This document shows, piece after piece, positions 32,643-41,206 of a DNA stretch of 56,059 nucleotides. Location of the stretch: positions 1 through 56,059 of the forward strand of contig JAQCGT010000002.1 in the NCBI GenBank assembly GCA_027730505.1, in the 5' to 3' direction. The notes under the pieces were generated by a model, which saw only the letters and a list, made by a program, of their open reading frames with translations, made no database searches and was not told the origin of the DNA. This stretch comes from Actinomycetota bacterium (GTDB lineage Bacteria > Actinomycetota > Acidimicrobiia > Acidimicrobiales > Ilumatobacteraceae). Position 1 is the stretch's first letter. Each line of letters begins with the position of its first letter. The position numbers and the translations under genes were made by a program.

Positions 32643-35260
32643 ACGAGTTCCGGGGCGGGTTCGCCACCTGACCATTCATCAGCCAACACCCGCTCGTACG
32701 ACGCCCACTCCTGACGGAGTCCGGCGGTGTCACCACGAGCGGCTCGGGCACGCATCCGCAAGGCGATCAGTTCCTCGTGGCCAGGCAGCACCTGCAAGCC
32801 ACGAGACGTGGCCCAGAAGACACCATCGAGATCACCGAGGGCTAGATACCACGAGGCGAGTTCGGCGGCGGCACCGGTTGCGAGCACGACGAGGTCGGAG
32901 GTGATTCCCTCCGGATCAGGCCAGAGATACACGGTGCCGGAGAACGGCAGGCCCCGCACCAATTCGAGGGCAGGACGCAGCACCTCGACGGCGCTCTCAG
33001 GAGGTAACGGCCTCGCTCGGTCTCGGGCCGATCGCAGCACATCAGCGTCGGTGAGTACGTCGGGATGCAGGACGAGTTCCTCGGTCATCGTGCGATCGAC
33101 CCATTCCTCGGCATCTCCAGGCGGCACCGCCCGGGCCAACGAGCGTCGGGCGTCGGACACGACATTCGAGAACGTCGCCGAGCGGACTTCGGTATCCCAC
33201 AGCGCAGCCCGAGCACGGCTCCTCGTCGGCCGCTCCCGATGCGTGGCCATCCACACAATCAGCTCAAGCGACTTCGAACGCTCGAACTCGATCGGAACCC
33301 CATCGGCCGATTCAATACATGGATCGCCGAGCACCCGGACGAGAATTGGCGGACACGGCATCACCTCAGGACCATCGTCGCTGCTGTCCTCATCTGGTTC
33401 GAGAACCGGATCTGCCGTCAACTCTGCGATTTCTTGGATTTCATGGGCCCCAAGGCGAAGCGGCCTCACGGACACCCCCCACTCGTGAATTGCTGCCAGA
33501 CCGCCCGGCTCAAGTCGGATCACCAACGGCACAGAGTCTGGCGGTGCCGTCGATGGAAGCAGCGAGGACTCGTCGTGGAACACGATCGGATCTGCTGGCT
33601 CATCGAGCAGTATGCGCTCCACCCATGGCGTCGCCGACTCATCGGCTCCGGCTGGGTCTCTGAGCGATGCGTCGAGAACGGAGCAACGCTGAGCAAAGGG
33701 CGACATCGACAGCGCTGAAGCGAGCGCCGCCACGACCTCAGTGTTCCCCTCGCCCTCGACCGCCACCCCGTTCACCATCTCAAGATCGACGAAGAGGTCA
33801 GCTCCGAGGGCATCAACGCCGATCTCCACAAGTGTCGGGCAGGGAAATATCCCGTCGCTCACACTCGGCACCTCGGCCAGTTCCCACACCATGTCGGATA
33901 CCTCTGACCATGGGCCGGGCAATACGACCCTGCCATCGGGTGCGACGCGCACCACACCTCGCCCGTCAACTGACAACCACCGAATCGTCGCTTCATGCTG
34001 CACGAGCACAGGAAGGATCGACCTCACAGCGAGGTCGACAGCGACCATGCGATCGAGCGCTGCCAAGTTCGCTGCGCCAGCCATCACCGTTCGCTCGACC
34101 TCGACGAGTTCCGGAGTGCGCGCCCGCGGGTGCTGTCCAGTTCGAACCCGTCGCAGACCCCGTCGCCTTCGGGTAGCGAGAGCACCGACGACACCAGCGG
34201 CCAGCATGGTCGCTCCGGCAAGCTCGACCCATCGACCATCGGCTCTCGTCGCATCGATGATCGGTGACTCCGCCGTCGAGACCGACGTGGGGACCGTCTC
34301 CGGGATGGTTGCGGGTGCTGAGTCAAGAGCCGGCGCTGCGACGACAAGGCGTTCCGGCTCAGGGCGCCAGTTCTCGATCTCGTCAACAATGTGAGCGGGC
34401 AGTTCTCGTTCGCCCTCAACGGGAAGATTGAGCACCCAGCCGGGCATGATCACATCGGGTGAGTCGACGACACGACCGTCAGGCATTTCACGACCATTGT
34501 TGATCTCGAATATCTCGGGCCAGAGGTCGGCCGAGCCGAGGTGGTCCTTGGCGATAGATGCCAGGGTGTCACCAGCGCTCACACGATGCGTGGCGCTCAG
34601 AGCATCGGTCTCGGTGGTTTCCCCGACTGCGGGGAGGGCGAGACGCCAGCCCGGGCGAATGGTCGCTGGATTCGTGAACAACGAACCGTCGACCATCTCA
34701 GTTCCGAGGTTCAACGCGAGGATTCCCTCCGCGATCTCAAATACTCGAGACGAGTCACCCCCTACGAGGTGCTCAGCGATCCCGTACACCGAGTCACCCA
34801 TCGTCACCGTCCACACGTCAACAGGCAACACATCCTGATCAGGCTCAGCCTCGACGATGTCCGCTGCATCGGCAGCGAGAATCACACCACTGACCGGCTG
34901 GGCCACGACCAAGAACCCTCCAATGACGATCCTCGCCAATCGAGCCGCCGGCCCTGATCGGAACGCAATCCCGGATCGGATCGCTGACAACTCACCGGGA
35001 ATGGCAACCATCACGGCGAGAACTGCCAGCCAGCCGATCACCAAACCGGCGCGGATAACCACGTCTGCCAGAGCGCTGGCATCGATCGGTTCACCGAGCG
35101 CCGCCACTGCCCGCCACACCCAGCCTCGAACCGGACCGGTGCCGTGCAAGGGGGACCAACCGCCGAAACTCAATCGCGCGCTCGCCACCAAGATGATCGG
35201 CGTCGCAGTAATGGCGACAGCCGCGAACACGGACAACATCCGTCGTGGAAACAGGATCAT
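32588..35260 (-). CDS. membrane LysM-BTAD transcriptional regulator of the Tad locus
   Basis: The 890-residue protein starts with three membrane helices (about 8-30, 65-88, 108-130). Two LysM-like repeats follow (150-209 with TVTMGDSVYGIAEHL, 225-279 with HRVSAGDTLASIAKDHLG), then a fourth helix (about 345-362) followed by RRRR. The C-terminus (about 665-890) has a winged-helix part (LIVWMATHRERPTRSRARAA, FSNVVSDARRSL) and a bacterial transcriptional activator domain. LysM outside and DNA-binding domain inside suggests a cell-wall-sensing regulator. GAGGAGG sits 6 nt before ATG 35260. It is the last gene of the pilus operon. Confidence 0.78.
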   Translation of the reverse strand: MILFPRRMLSVFAAVAITATPIILVASARLSFGGWSPLHGTGPVRGWVWRAVAALGEPIDASALADVVIRAGLVIGWLAVLAVMVAIPGELSAIRSGIAFRSGPAARLARIVIGGFLVVAQPVSGVILAADAADIVEAEPDQDVLPVDVWTVTMGDSVYGIAEHLVGGDSSRVFEIAEGILALNLGTEMVDGSLFTNPATIRPGWRLALPAVGETTETDALSATHRVSAGDTLASIAKDHLGSADLWPEIFEINNGREMPDGRVVDSPDVIMPGWVLNLPVEGERELPAHIVDEIENWRPEPERLVVAAPALDSAPATIPETVPTSVSTAESPIIDATRADGRWVELAGATMLAAGVVGALATRRRRGLRRVRTGQHPRARTPELVEVERTVMAGAANLAALDRMVAVDLAVRSILPVLVQHEATIRWLSVDGRGVVRVAPDGRVVLPGPWSEVSDMVWELAEVPSVSDGIFPCPTLVEIGVDALGADLFVDLEMVNGVAVEGEGNTEVVAALASALSMSPFAQRCSVLDASLRDPAGADESATPWVERILLDEPADPIVFHDESSLLPSTAPPDSVPLVIRLEPGGLAAIHEWGVSVRPLRLGAHEIQEIAELTADPVLEPDEDSSDDGPEVMPCPPILVRVLGDPCIESADGVPIEFERSKSLELIVWMATHRERPTRSRARAALWDTEVRSATFSNVVSDARRSLARAVPPGDAEEWVDRTMTEELVLHPDVLTDADVLRSARDRARPLPPESAVEVLRPALELVRGLPFSGTVYLWPDPEGITSDLVVLATGAAAELASWYLALGDLDGVFWATSRGLQVLPGHEELIALRMRARAARGDTAGLRQEWASYERVLADEWSGGEPAPELVQLRRELLSARASAAAST

Positions 35261-35271
35261 CGTCGGCCTCC

Positions 35272-35670
35272 TCAGCCCCTCACGGCGAGCACGGTGGCAC
35301 GCCCCTCGATCACGGCCGTCGGCGCGACGACCTCGACGGCGACCTGCACCCGGTCACCTGTAACGCTCACCTGCGTCACCACCCCCTCCACCCCAGTGGA
35401 GTCAAAGAGCGTCTGCGCTGCGATGCGCACTCGCCGCTCAGCATCTGCTGGGTCGAGCGATACCTGAGGCTCGTCTCCTCGAAGCGCCGCCACGTCGAGC
35501 CCTTGGGCCCCCGCACGAGCTGCCTGAAATGCGATCTCTGTTGCATCAGAACGCAGCGAGATCGTGGTGGACACATCGCGGGCCATCCAGATCACCGAAC
35601 CCACCGTCAACACGGACAACACGACCAGCGACGACACCACCGCCGAGCCACGGTCACCAATGAGCCTCAT
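35272..35670 (-). CDS. TadE/TadG-like minor pilin (3)
   Basis: The 132-residue protein has the short basic leader MRLIGDRG followed by a hydrophobic helix (SAVVSSLVVLSVLTVGSVIW), as in pilin-like proteins processed by the prepilin peptidase. The rest is a small extracytoplasmic beta-rich domain (QVSVTGDRVQVAVEVVAP). The usual Glu at position +5 is missing. ATG 35670 overlaps the preceding stop by 4 nt (ATGA) and is preferred over the longer frame to 35730. It resembles the TadE-like proteins of actinobacterial secretion neighbourhoods. Confidence 0.7.
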   Translation of the reverse strand: MRLIGDRGSAVVSSLVVLSVLTVGSVIWMARDVSTTISLRSDATEIAFQAARAGAQGLDVAALRGDEPQVSLDPADAERRVRIAAQTLFDSTGVEGVVTQVSVTGDRVQVAVEVVAPTAVIEGRATVLAVRG

Positions 35671-36038
35671 GGCCGGCTCCAGCGGAAGCGGTCGACGACG
35701 GCGACCGATCGCCCGATGACTGACCCGCACCGCACCTCTGCGGAGACAGCACCTCCGGGCCGATGATCACTCACGTCAACAATGACCTGCGGTGACGGAC
35801 AGGTTCCAGCAGACTCGATCATCGCCAACACCGCTGCGGACGACACACCCTCGGCATCACTCGTCCGACGTTCGAGGGCAGCGGTCTGCGCCGCCAATGC
35901 AGCTGACGATCGCGCGACCGCTCCACGGTCGACGGCGAGTCCGAGATGAACGACAGTGACAGCGACGGCGATGACGAATGGCGTCATCAACACCAGGCCG
36001 AGGGCGTCAGCCGTTCCGCGCGACCCACGAAGCCTCAC
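35667..36038 (-). CDS. TadE-like minor pilin (2)
   Basis: From GTG 36038, in a GTGA overlap with the preceding stop, the frame gives 123 aa: VRLRGSRG, then the hydrophobic TADALGLVLMTPFVIAVAVT, then AVDRGAVARSSAALAAQTAA and a small domain with Cys at about 83 and 108 that might form a disulfide. The segment LGLVLMTPFVIAV resembles the TadE helix. The long upstream frame to 36473 is Arg/Cys-rich, lies over the neighbouring gene and is not coding. Glu+5 is absent. Confidence 0.68.
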   Translation of the reverse strand: MRLRGSRGTADALGLVLMTPFVIAVAVTVVHLGLAVDRGAVARSSAALAAQTAALERRTSDAEGVSSAAVLAMIESAGTCPSPQVIVDVSDHRPGGAVSAEVRCGSVIGRSVAVVDRFRWSRP

Positions 36039-36412
36039 GGCCGCCACCCTTCGAGCGGCGATGACTCGACCACCCGGATCGAGGACGCCAGCCCACGGAT
36101 GAGACCAGGCACACGACCGGCGACAACGGTGACAACAGCGCCATTCACGGTTGTGATCGTGACCTCGTCGACATCGAGTCCCTCGATCGAGGCGAGCGAG
36201 GAGCGAGCTGAAACCGCTGCTGAGTCCGCAAGCACATCGCCGCGGGCTGTCATGACCGATGCAGCGTGGGCAACAGCGCGCACCTGACTTCGAGCGTGAC
36301 CCCACATCGCCGCCTGAACGGCCATCGTCGCAAGCACGCAGAACACCGGTACGAGCAGTACCAGCGTCAGCGAACTTGCGGCCCCGCCATCGCCTCGCAA
36401 CCGACGTGTCAC
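36035..36412 (-). CDS. TadE/TadG-like minor pilin (1)
   Basis: The 125-residue protein begins MTRRLRGDGG, with the hydrophobic stretch AASSLTLVLLVPVFCVLATM and then WGHARSQVRAVAHAASVMTA, the helix pattern of TadE/TadG proteins. GTG 36412 overlaps the pilin stop by 4 nt. It would be a minor pilin or an assembly factor of the Flp pilus. Glu+5 is replaced, so processing by the prepilin peptidase is uncertain. Confidence 0.7.
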   Translation of the reverse strand: MTRRLRGDGGAASSLTLVLLVPVFCVLATMAVQAAMWGHARSQVRAVAHAASVMTARGDVLADSAAVSARSSLASIEGLDVDEVTITTVNGAVVTVVAGRVPGLIRGLASSIRVVESSPLEGWRP

Positions 36413-36615
36413 GGCGCAGCGGGCAATTGGATCGGTGTCGCAGCCTGGGTACGGATGCGCCCCCAGAGCACACCGGCGACGACGGCGACGCTCACACCCG
36501 ACGCCACGAACCAGAGCACCTGCTCGAGCGAAACCGCTCCGCGATCGCCGGACAAGCGGCGCGCCGTGTGCACCACCTGATGGGTGACTGCTGTTTTGAG
36601 AACTGTCGATTCCAT
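36409..36615 (-). CDS. flp: Flp-type major pilin precursor (68 aa)
   Basis: The short protein has a 26-residue leader ending in SGDRG, then AVSLEQVLWFVASGVSVAVV. Gly26 and Glu31 give the G-x4-E signature cleaved by TadV-type prepilin peptidases, leaving a mature pilin of 42 residues. It has the strongest Shine-Dalgarno of the window (AAGGAGG, 7 nt before ATG 36615) and the only sizeable gap in the operon before it (27 nt), both fitting high expression of the major subunit. The Tyr usual after Glu is Gln here. Confidence 0.72.
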   Translation of the reverse strand: MESTVLKTAVTHQVVHTARRLSGDRGAVSLEQVLWFVASGVSVAVVAGVLWGRIRTQAATPIQLPAAP

Positions 36616-36642
36616 GTTGTTCCTCCTTGTTGTTACACCCCG

Positions 36643-37425
36643 TCAGACCGGGGAGATCGAGAGCGCCGGATAGACGACGAGAACCATGAACACGAGCGCC
36701 ATCCCGACGATTGGACCAGTTAGACGACTGGTACGAAGCCGCGCTTCGAGTTCTTGTTCACCCGCCAGTGCCGACCGGAGACTCGACGCTCGGGCCGACA
36801 GGCTTCGTACGACCGGCGCACCCTCGGCACCGGCGAGAGTCACCGCAGATGAGATCTGACGCAGTTCATCGAGCCCCAGTTGCTCGGCCACCGCGTCGAG
36901 CCCCCCGACGAGCGAGCCCCCTCTGGTCGACTGCTCACGAAGCGACCTTCGAAGCTCTGCGAACAGCAGACCTTCACCGACGGCGGCAGCATGCTCGAGT
37001 GCTGCCTCGTGTCCGTTGTCACCAGCGACGAGCATCGTCACCATGTCGACATACGCAGTGAGTTGATGTCGCAGCGCCATCCGCGCCTCACGAACACGAT
37101 CCCTCGTTGCGCGGATGGCGAACGCCGCACCGACCACGCCACCGATCACTGCGAAGACCGAAGGCAGTGCGAGAGACAACGAGACCACGCCAACAACGTG
37201 GGCAAGTGCCATCACCACCGGAACCGATGCGAATCCGACACCGCCTGCGAGCAAGACGAACAGTGCGTGATCACGCGTGGTCCGCTCGATGACGGCGAGA
37301 TCGCTTCGGCCCATGCCCAACGGCACCGTGTCGAGCCCGAACACCGACGACCCCGACGACATGACCACGGCGATTCCACACGCACCGAGAAGGCTCGAGA
37401 GCAACAACAACGCCATCGGACTCAT
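36643..37425 (-). CDS. tadC: type II secretion system F-domain protein TadC
   Basis: TadC is the second inner-membrane platform protein of the Tad pilus. The 260-residue protein has N-terminal membrane helices, a cytoplasmic GspF-like domain (LRHQLTAYVDMVTMLVAGDN, GLDAVAEQLGLDELRQISSA, RSLSARASSLRSALAGEQEL), and a C-terminal helix (TGPIVGMALVFMVLVVYPAL). It overlaps the tadB stop by 4 nt. Confidence 0.88.
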   Translation of the reverse strand: MSPMALLLLSSLLGACGIAVVMSSGSSVFGLDTVPLGMGRSDLAVIERTTRDHALFVLLAGGVGFASVPVVMALAHVVGVVSLSLALPSVFAVIGGVVGAAFAIRATRDRVREARMALRHQLTAYVDMVTMLVAGDNGHEAALEHAAAVGEGLLFAELRRSLREQSTRGGSLVGGLDAVAEQLGLDELRQISSAVTLAGAEGAPVVRSLSARASSLRSALAGEQELEARLRTSRLTGPIVGMALVFMVLVVYPALSISPV

Positions 37426-38234
37426 CGCAGGCCAGCTCCTAGGAACCGCGGCGGGGCCGGGAACACCGAAAGCGTCGACGCGCGACGAACCAAGGCGGCG
37501 AACACCGCAATCGACACGACAAGCACGAACTGACCCTCAGCGCTGTCGTAGGCATCGAGCAGCGAGCTTCGTCCAGCGAGCAGAAGCACAGCGAGAAGCG
37601 ACACCATGATCGCCACCAGAATCGTGACCTCGCGTCGGGCCGGGGCACGTTCAGCCTCGACGAGGCGTCGCCGTTCTGACTGGAATCGCACCTGCTCTGC
37701 CAACGACCCGAGGACCGCTGATGTTCGAGCGCCTCGACGCAGAGCGATCAACAGGCCCACGGCCACCAAGTCACCGACCGGATCATTGAGGTCGTCAGCG
37801 AAATCGCGCACGACCTGGTCGAGGTCGTGTCGTCCCAACCCAGCGGCGAGGCGACGGACAGCAGGTCGGAGCACCTCCGGGCATGCTCGAACCGACCCAA
37901 CGATCGCACCAACGGGCTGCTCTCCTGCCAACAGCAGATCTCGAACCGACTCAATCCACGTCGCCAACGCGTCAGCGCGGTGAGTGTCGCTCACCGACCC
38001 ACCGCTGCGGCGACGCGAAACCAACCAGACAGCGAGACCGACCACGAGAGCAGCCGGCCTCCAACCTGACACCAGGGCGACCATCACTGCCGAGGTCAAT
38101 GACACGATCGCCCTGACAACGATGGTGACGTCAAGGTCCCTCTGCTGTCGACCGGTGGAGCGTTGGCACACGATTGTGAGGCCAACAGCCCCGACGAGCG
38201 ACAGCACCAGCACCGAGCCAACACCGACCATCAC
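37422..38234 (-). CDS. tadB: type II secretion system F-domain protein TadB
   Basis: TadB forms the inner-membrane platform with TadC. The 270-residue protein has N-terminal helices, a GspF-type cytoplasmic domain (ALATWIESVRDLLLAGEQPV, VRDFADDLNDPVGDLVAVGL, VRFQSERRRLVEAERAPARR), and C-terminal helices ending near SIAVFAALVRRAST. It overlaps tadA and tadC by 4 nt each. Confidence 0.88.
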   Translation of the reverse strand: MMVGVGSVLVLSLVGAVGLTIVCQRSTGRQQRDLDVTIVVRAIVSLTSAVMVALVSGWRPAALVVGLAVWLVSRRRSGGSVSDTHRADALATWIESVRDLLLAGEQPVGAIVGSVRACPEVLRPAVRRLAAGLGRHDLDQVVRDFADDLNDPVGDLVAVGLLIALRRGARTSAVLGSLAEQVRFQSERRRLVEAERAPARREVTILVAIMVSLLAVLLLAGRSSLLDAYDSAEGQFVLVVSIAVFAALVRRASTLSVFPAPPRFLGAGLR

Positions 38235-39580
38235 GGTGCCTCCCAGTTGGCGAACAGGCCCGGATCTTCGCCAGCGCGGCGAAGCCGCTGGATCCGACGT
38301 TGCGAGAGCGGCGCCACCTGTCGTAAGCGATGCTCATCATCGGCTGCGAACACCTCGGTTGCGCTGACTCCCGCTCGCTCACCAACACCTCCGACCTCGA
38401 TCACCGAGACCACGCGCCGCGAGGTGCCCGACGAGCCAACATTGCGGACGAGGTCGATGTGAACCACGAAGTCGACGGTCTGCGAGATCAGGCTCCAGAC
38501 GGCGAACTCAGGCAGCGAGGTGTCGGACTTGGCCACGTAGTACGCCAGACGGTGCAATACGACATCGGCGCTGTGGGCGTGGATCGTGGCGAGCGAGCCA
38601 CGAGCGCACATCGAGGCAACATCGAGCATGTCAAGCGCTTCGTCTTCAACCAGCTCGCCGACGACCACACGATCGGGATTCAAGCGGCGGGTCAACTCGA
38701 CAAGGGTGCGGGTTGCAACGGCTCCCTCCCCTTCCGAGTTCGGACCTCGGGTGTGCAACGACGGCGCATCGGGGTGGCGGGGATCATCCTCAAGGCGCAG
38801 TTCGAGCAAGTGTCGCTCGACGGTCACAATCCGTTCACGAGGGTCAACGGAACCGAGCAGCTCGACGAGCAGGGTGGTCTTGCCGGCACCGGGAGGACCA
38901 GAGACGAGCATGGTAAAACCCGCTCGGACCAATGCCTCAAGGCGGGGAACCAACGAGGAGTCGAACATGCCTCGGGATGCGAGGCCGGCGAGTCCAGCCC
39001 GCTGCACGGTGAACCGGCGGATCGCCATACGAGGATGCGGTGACACACCGTGCTCGCCGGCGCCGCCGAGAACCATGACGACCCGGGCACCACCCGGGGT
39101 CTGCAGAGTGGCCATCGGAGCGGAGGTGTCGAGACGACCCTCGCCGGTGACCGACATTCGACGGGCGAATCGCTTCTGAAACGCCGTCAGTGCATGATCG
39201 TCATCCCACAACCGTCCGACATCGACTTTGCGACCATCGGTGGTGGTGATCCATGTTTGGGCCGCCGAATTGACGTCGATCTCCTCGACATTCGGGTCAT
39301 TCAGGTATCGCTCGAGTGGTCCTGCGCCAAGCACCTCGGCCACGACCTGTTCCATCAACTCGACTCGCTCACGGTGACCGAGTGGAGAGCCGCCGTCACC
39401 GAGACGACCACGGTCGACCTCACGAAGCTCTTCACCGACCCAATGGCCGACCAGCAGCTCCTGACGGCGCCGGTCGTCGATCAACGCAACACGACCAGTA
39501 TCGGGACGGTCGTTCTCAATCGCCTCGACGAGCCGATCAGCGACCCGGCCAATGACCTCTCGTGCCGGTGCCTCAACCAT
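38231..39580 (-). CDS. tadA: pilus assembly ATPase TadA/CpaF
   Basis: TadA is the hexameric secretion ATPase that powers Flp pilus assembly. The 449-residue protein has the N-terminal linker domain (GPLERYLNDPNVEEIDVN), Walker A GPPGAGKTT (228-236), the Asp-box region, Walker B VVVGELVEDEALDML and the His-box GSLATIHAHSADVVLHRL. The usual RGxE of the Walker B region reads VGELV, a mild change. ATG 39580 overlaps the preceding gene by 8 nt. Confidence 0.92.
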   Translation of the reverse strand: MVEAPAREVIGRVADRLVEAIENDRPDTGRVALIDDRRRQELLVGHWVGEELREVDRGRLGDGGSPLGHRERVELMEQVVAEVLGAGPLERYLNDPNVEEIDVNSAAQTWITTTDGRKVDVGRLWDDDHALTAFQKRFARRMSVTGEGRLDTSAPMATLQTPGGARVVMVLGGAGEHGVSPHPRMAIRRFTVQRAGLAGLASRGMFDSSLVPRLEALVRAGFTMLVSGPPGAGKTTLLVELLGSVDPRERIVTVERHLLELRLEDDPRHPDAPSLHTRGPNSEGEGAVATRTLVELTRRLNPDRVVVGELVEDEALDMLDVASMCARGSLATIHAHSADVVLHRLAYYVAKSDTSLPEFAVWSLISQTVDFVVHIDLVRNVGSSGTSRRVVSVIEVGGVGERAGVSATEVFAADDEHRLRQVAPLSQRRIQRLRRAGEDPGLFANWEAP

Positions 39581-40235
39581 TGCCGGCCTCGCTCGGGGGC
39601 AGAAGAACCAACCGTGGCTCGGGGTGGACGACGATCAGATGAGCATCATCATGCGCAACCTCGATCGAGATAGAGCGTTCGCCGGTCGCAGATGTTTCCG
39701 ACGACGGCAACGACGACACAACGCCCGAAACAATCACCGTCGGTGGCAGGAGTTCGTCACCGTCACCATCAAATGCCAACAGCCCTGCACGAATGTCGGC
39801 CTCGATGCGTTCGACCAACTGCCGATCGGGCGCCAGCACGATCTCCACGGAAGAACGCTCACGCAAGCCAGCCGGGATCTCACCCGCCGGTAGGGGAAGC
39901 GCCACGACCGCACCCCCGTCGGACATCAGTGGAGTCGACTGCAGACTCTGTTCGACGAGCAGAGAGCCCGACACGATACGAGTCTTCGCATACCACCCGA
40001 GAACGGTGGGCAGCGAGGAGCCGTCGAGTGCCTGAATTGAAGGATCGAGGACGCCGACCGCGACCTCACGCACGTCATCAGGTCCGATCACTGAGCCCGC
40101 CGGCACATCGCGCACGACTTGGAGGACCGGCCTCGTTTCTGCAGCCGATGAGTAGAGGACAAGGTTTCCGACCACGGCGACGGCGACGAGTGCTGTGCCG
40201 ACGGCTATCCGTGTCCGCCCCTGTGCCGACCTCAT
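39573..40235 (-). CDS. SAF-domain pilus protein, CpaB/RcpC-like
   Basis: The 220-residue protein has one N-terminal membrane helix (IAVGTALVAVAVVGNLVLY) and an SAF domain with VVRDVPAGSVIGPDDVREV, then RIVSGSLLVEQSLQ. A RcpC-like domain follows (PLPAGEIPAGLRERSSVEIV). CpaB/RcpC proteins act at the outer part of the Tad machine and in pilus modification in Gram-negatives; in monoderms the role is less clear. ATG 40235 overlaps the peptidase stop by 4 nt and is preferred over the longer frame to 40325. Confidence 0.82.
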   Translation of the reverse strand: MRSAQGRTRIAVGTALVAVAVVGNLVLYSSAAETRPVLQVVRDVPAGSVIGPDDVREVAVGVLDPSIQALDGSSLPTVLGWYAKTRIVSGSLLVEQSLQSTPLMSDGGAVVALPLPAGEIPAGLRERSSVEIVLAPDRQLVERIEADIRAGLLAFDGDGDELLPPTVIVSGVVSSLPSSETSATGERSISIEVAHDDAHLIVVHPEPRLVLLPPSEAGNG

Positions 40236-40648
40236 GCCAGACCTCCGACAATCACCATCGTGGCCGCACCGCCCAACAGCGCTGGGCCGAAAGCCAGGCT
40301 CCGCACACGCCGTGCCAAGGCCCACACCAGTCCGCCCGTGGAGCCGAGAGCGAGGGCGGGCAAGACGAAGCGCCAGTCGAAAGCACCGAGGATCACCCCG
40401 AGCACTGCGGCGAGCTTCACGTCGCCAAAGCCAAGACCGTTTGGGTCGATCAGATGGGCAGTGAGCAAAGGAAGGCAGAAGACCACTGCGCCGATGGCGG
40501 CTCCTGCCATCGCATCGGAGAGCGCCGCCCCGGTGATGGCGATGGCAGCAGAGGAAATCAACAAGTGATCAGGAAGTCGTCGGGTTCGAATATCGACGAC
40601 GGACGCTGCGACGAGCGGAACCATCGCTATCAACATTGAGTACTTCAT
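40232..40648 (-). CDS. A24-type prepilin peptidase (TadV/CpaA-like)
   Basis: The 138-residue membrane aspartyl protease has the two catalytic aspartates Asp19 (VVDIRTRRLP) and Asp76 (GFGDVKL), with about five membrane helices. It lacks the N-terminal methylase domain, as is usual for TadV/CpaA. It would cleave the Flp precursor after Gly26. AGGAGG lies 6 nt before ATG 40648. It is the first gene of the ten-gene operon. Confidence 0.92.
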   Translation of the reverse strand: MKYSMLIAMVPLVAASVVDIRTRRLPDHLLISSAAIAITGAALSDAMAGAAIGAVVFCLPLLTAHLIDPNGLGFGDVKLAAVLGVILGAFDWRFVLPALALGSTGGLVWALARRVRSLAFGPALLGGAATMVIVGGLA

Positions 40649-40690
40649 GATCCACCTCCTGGGCCGTCCTGACGGGCTGTCGAGGTCGGC

Positions 40691-40717
40691 AACGTAGTGA
40701 GCACCTCACCAGTGGTG
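40691..40717 (-). promoter_or_regulatory. putative promoter and inverted repeat upstream of the Tad operon
   Basis: TACGTT (forward 40691-40696, minus strand) fits a -10 box and would give a leader of about 36 nt carrying the AGGAGG site. Just upstream, CACCA/TGGTG (40707-40717) forms a perfect 11-bp palindrome-like repeat that could be an operator. No convincing -35 is seen. Confidence 0.35.
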
Positions 40718-40767
40718 CCGGGGAATTTCCGGGTGCATCCGTGAGCAGTCGATGAGGAAGCCGTCGC

Positions 40768-40773
40768 TACCCT
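40768..40773 (+). promoter_or_regulatory. -10 box (TACCCT) of the thioredoxin gene
   Basis: TACCCT lies 7 nt before ATG 40781. Confidence 0.5.
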
Positions 40774-40780
40774 TCGCGTC

Positions 40781-41206
40781 ATGACTGCAGGCGCTATCAC
40801 CACCTGTCCGTCGTGCTCGAAAAAGAACCGCGTGCCCGTGTCGTCGAAGGGAACACCCCGGTGCGCCTCATGCCATGTCGATCTGCCGTGGCTGGTCGAC
40901 GCCAACGACGATTCGCTTGACACTGCGATCGACACAAGCCAACTCGTGCTGGTCGATCTGTGGGCTGCGTGGTGCGGCCCATGCCGTCAGATCGCGCCGA
41001 TCCTCCAACGGCTGTCGACCGAGTTCGCAGGACGGCTGAAGGTCGTGAAGGTCGACGTCGACGCCAATCCGCTCACCGCGCAGAAGTTCGAAGCCCGTTC
41101 GATCCCTCTGCTCAAGTTCATGAAGAACTCACACGTGGTCGACACCGTGGTCGGCGCGCAGAGCGAGCATGTGCTCCGCACGCTCGTCGAGCGGCACCTG
41201 CGCTGA
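40781..41206 (+). CDS. trxC: thioredoxin 2-like protein (TrxC)
   Basis: The 141-residue protein has an N-terminal zinc ribbon (Cys9/Cys12 and Cys28/Cys31) followed by a thioredoxin fold with the active site WCGPC (Cys65, Cys68) and the cis-proline segment RSIPLLKFM. This architecture is that of TrxC/Trx2, a reductant of protein disulfides and peroxidases in oxidative stress. It has a leaderless-type promoter. Its TGA is directly followed by the TCA that is the stop of the convergent gene. Confidence 0.92.
   Translation: MTAGAITTCPSCSKKNRVPVSSKGTPRCASCHVDLPWLVDANDDSLDTAIDTSQLVLVDLWAAWCGPCRQIAPILQRLSTEFAGRLKVVKVDVDANPLTAQKFEARSIPLLKFMKNSHVVDTVVGAQSEHVLRTLVERHLR

Noticed and set aside
32727-33488. 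253-codon open frame on the plus strand
   Set aside because: It is antisense to the winged-helix-BTAD region and Ser/Arg-rich with no recognisable domain.
36412-36473. Long N-terminal extension of the second TadE-like frame (to 36473)
   Set aside because: The extension is Arg/Cys-rich and overlaps the upstream genes; the GTGA-coupled start at 36038 gives a normal pilin-like N-terminus.
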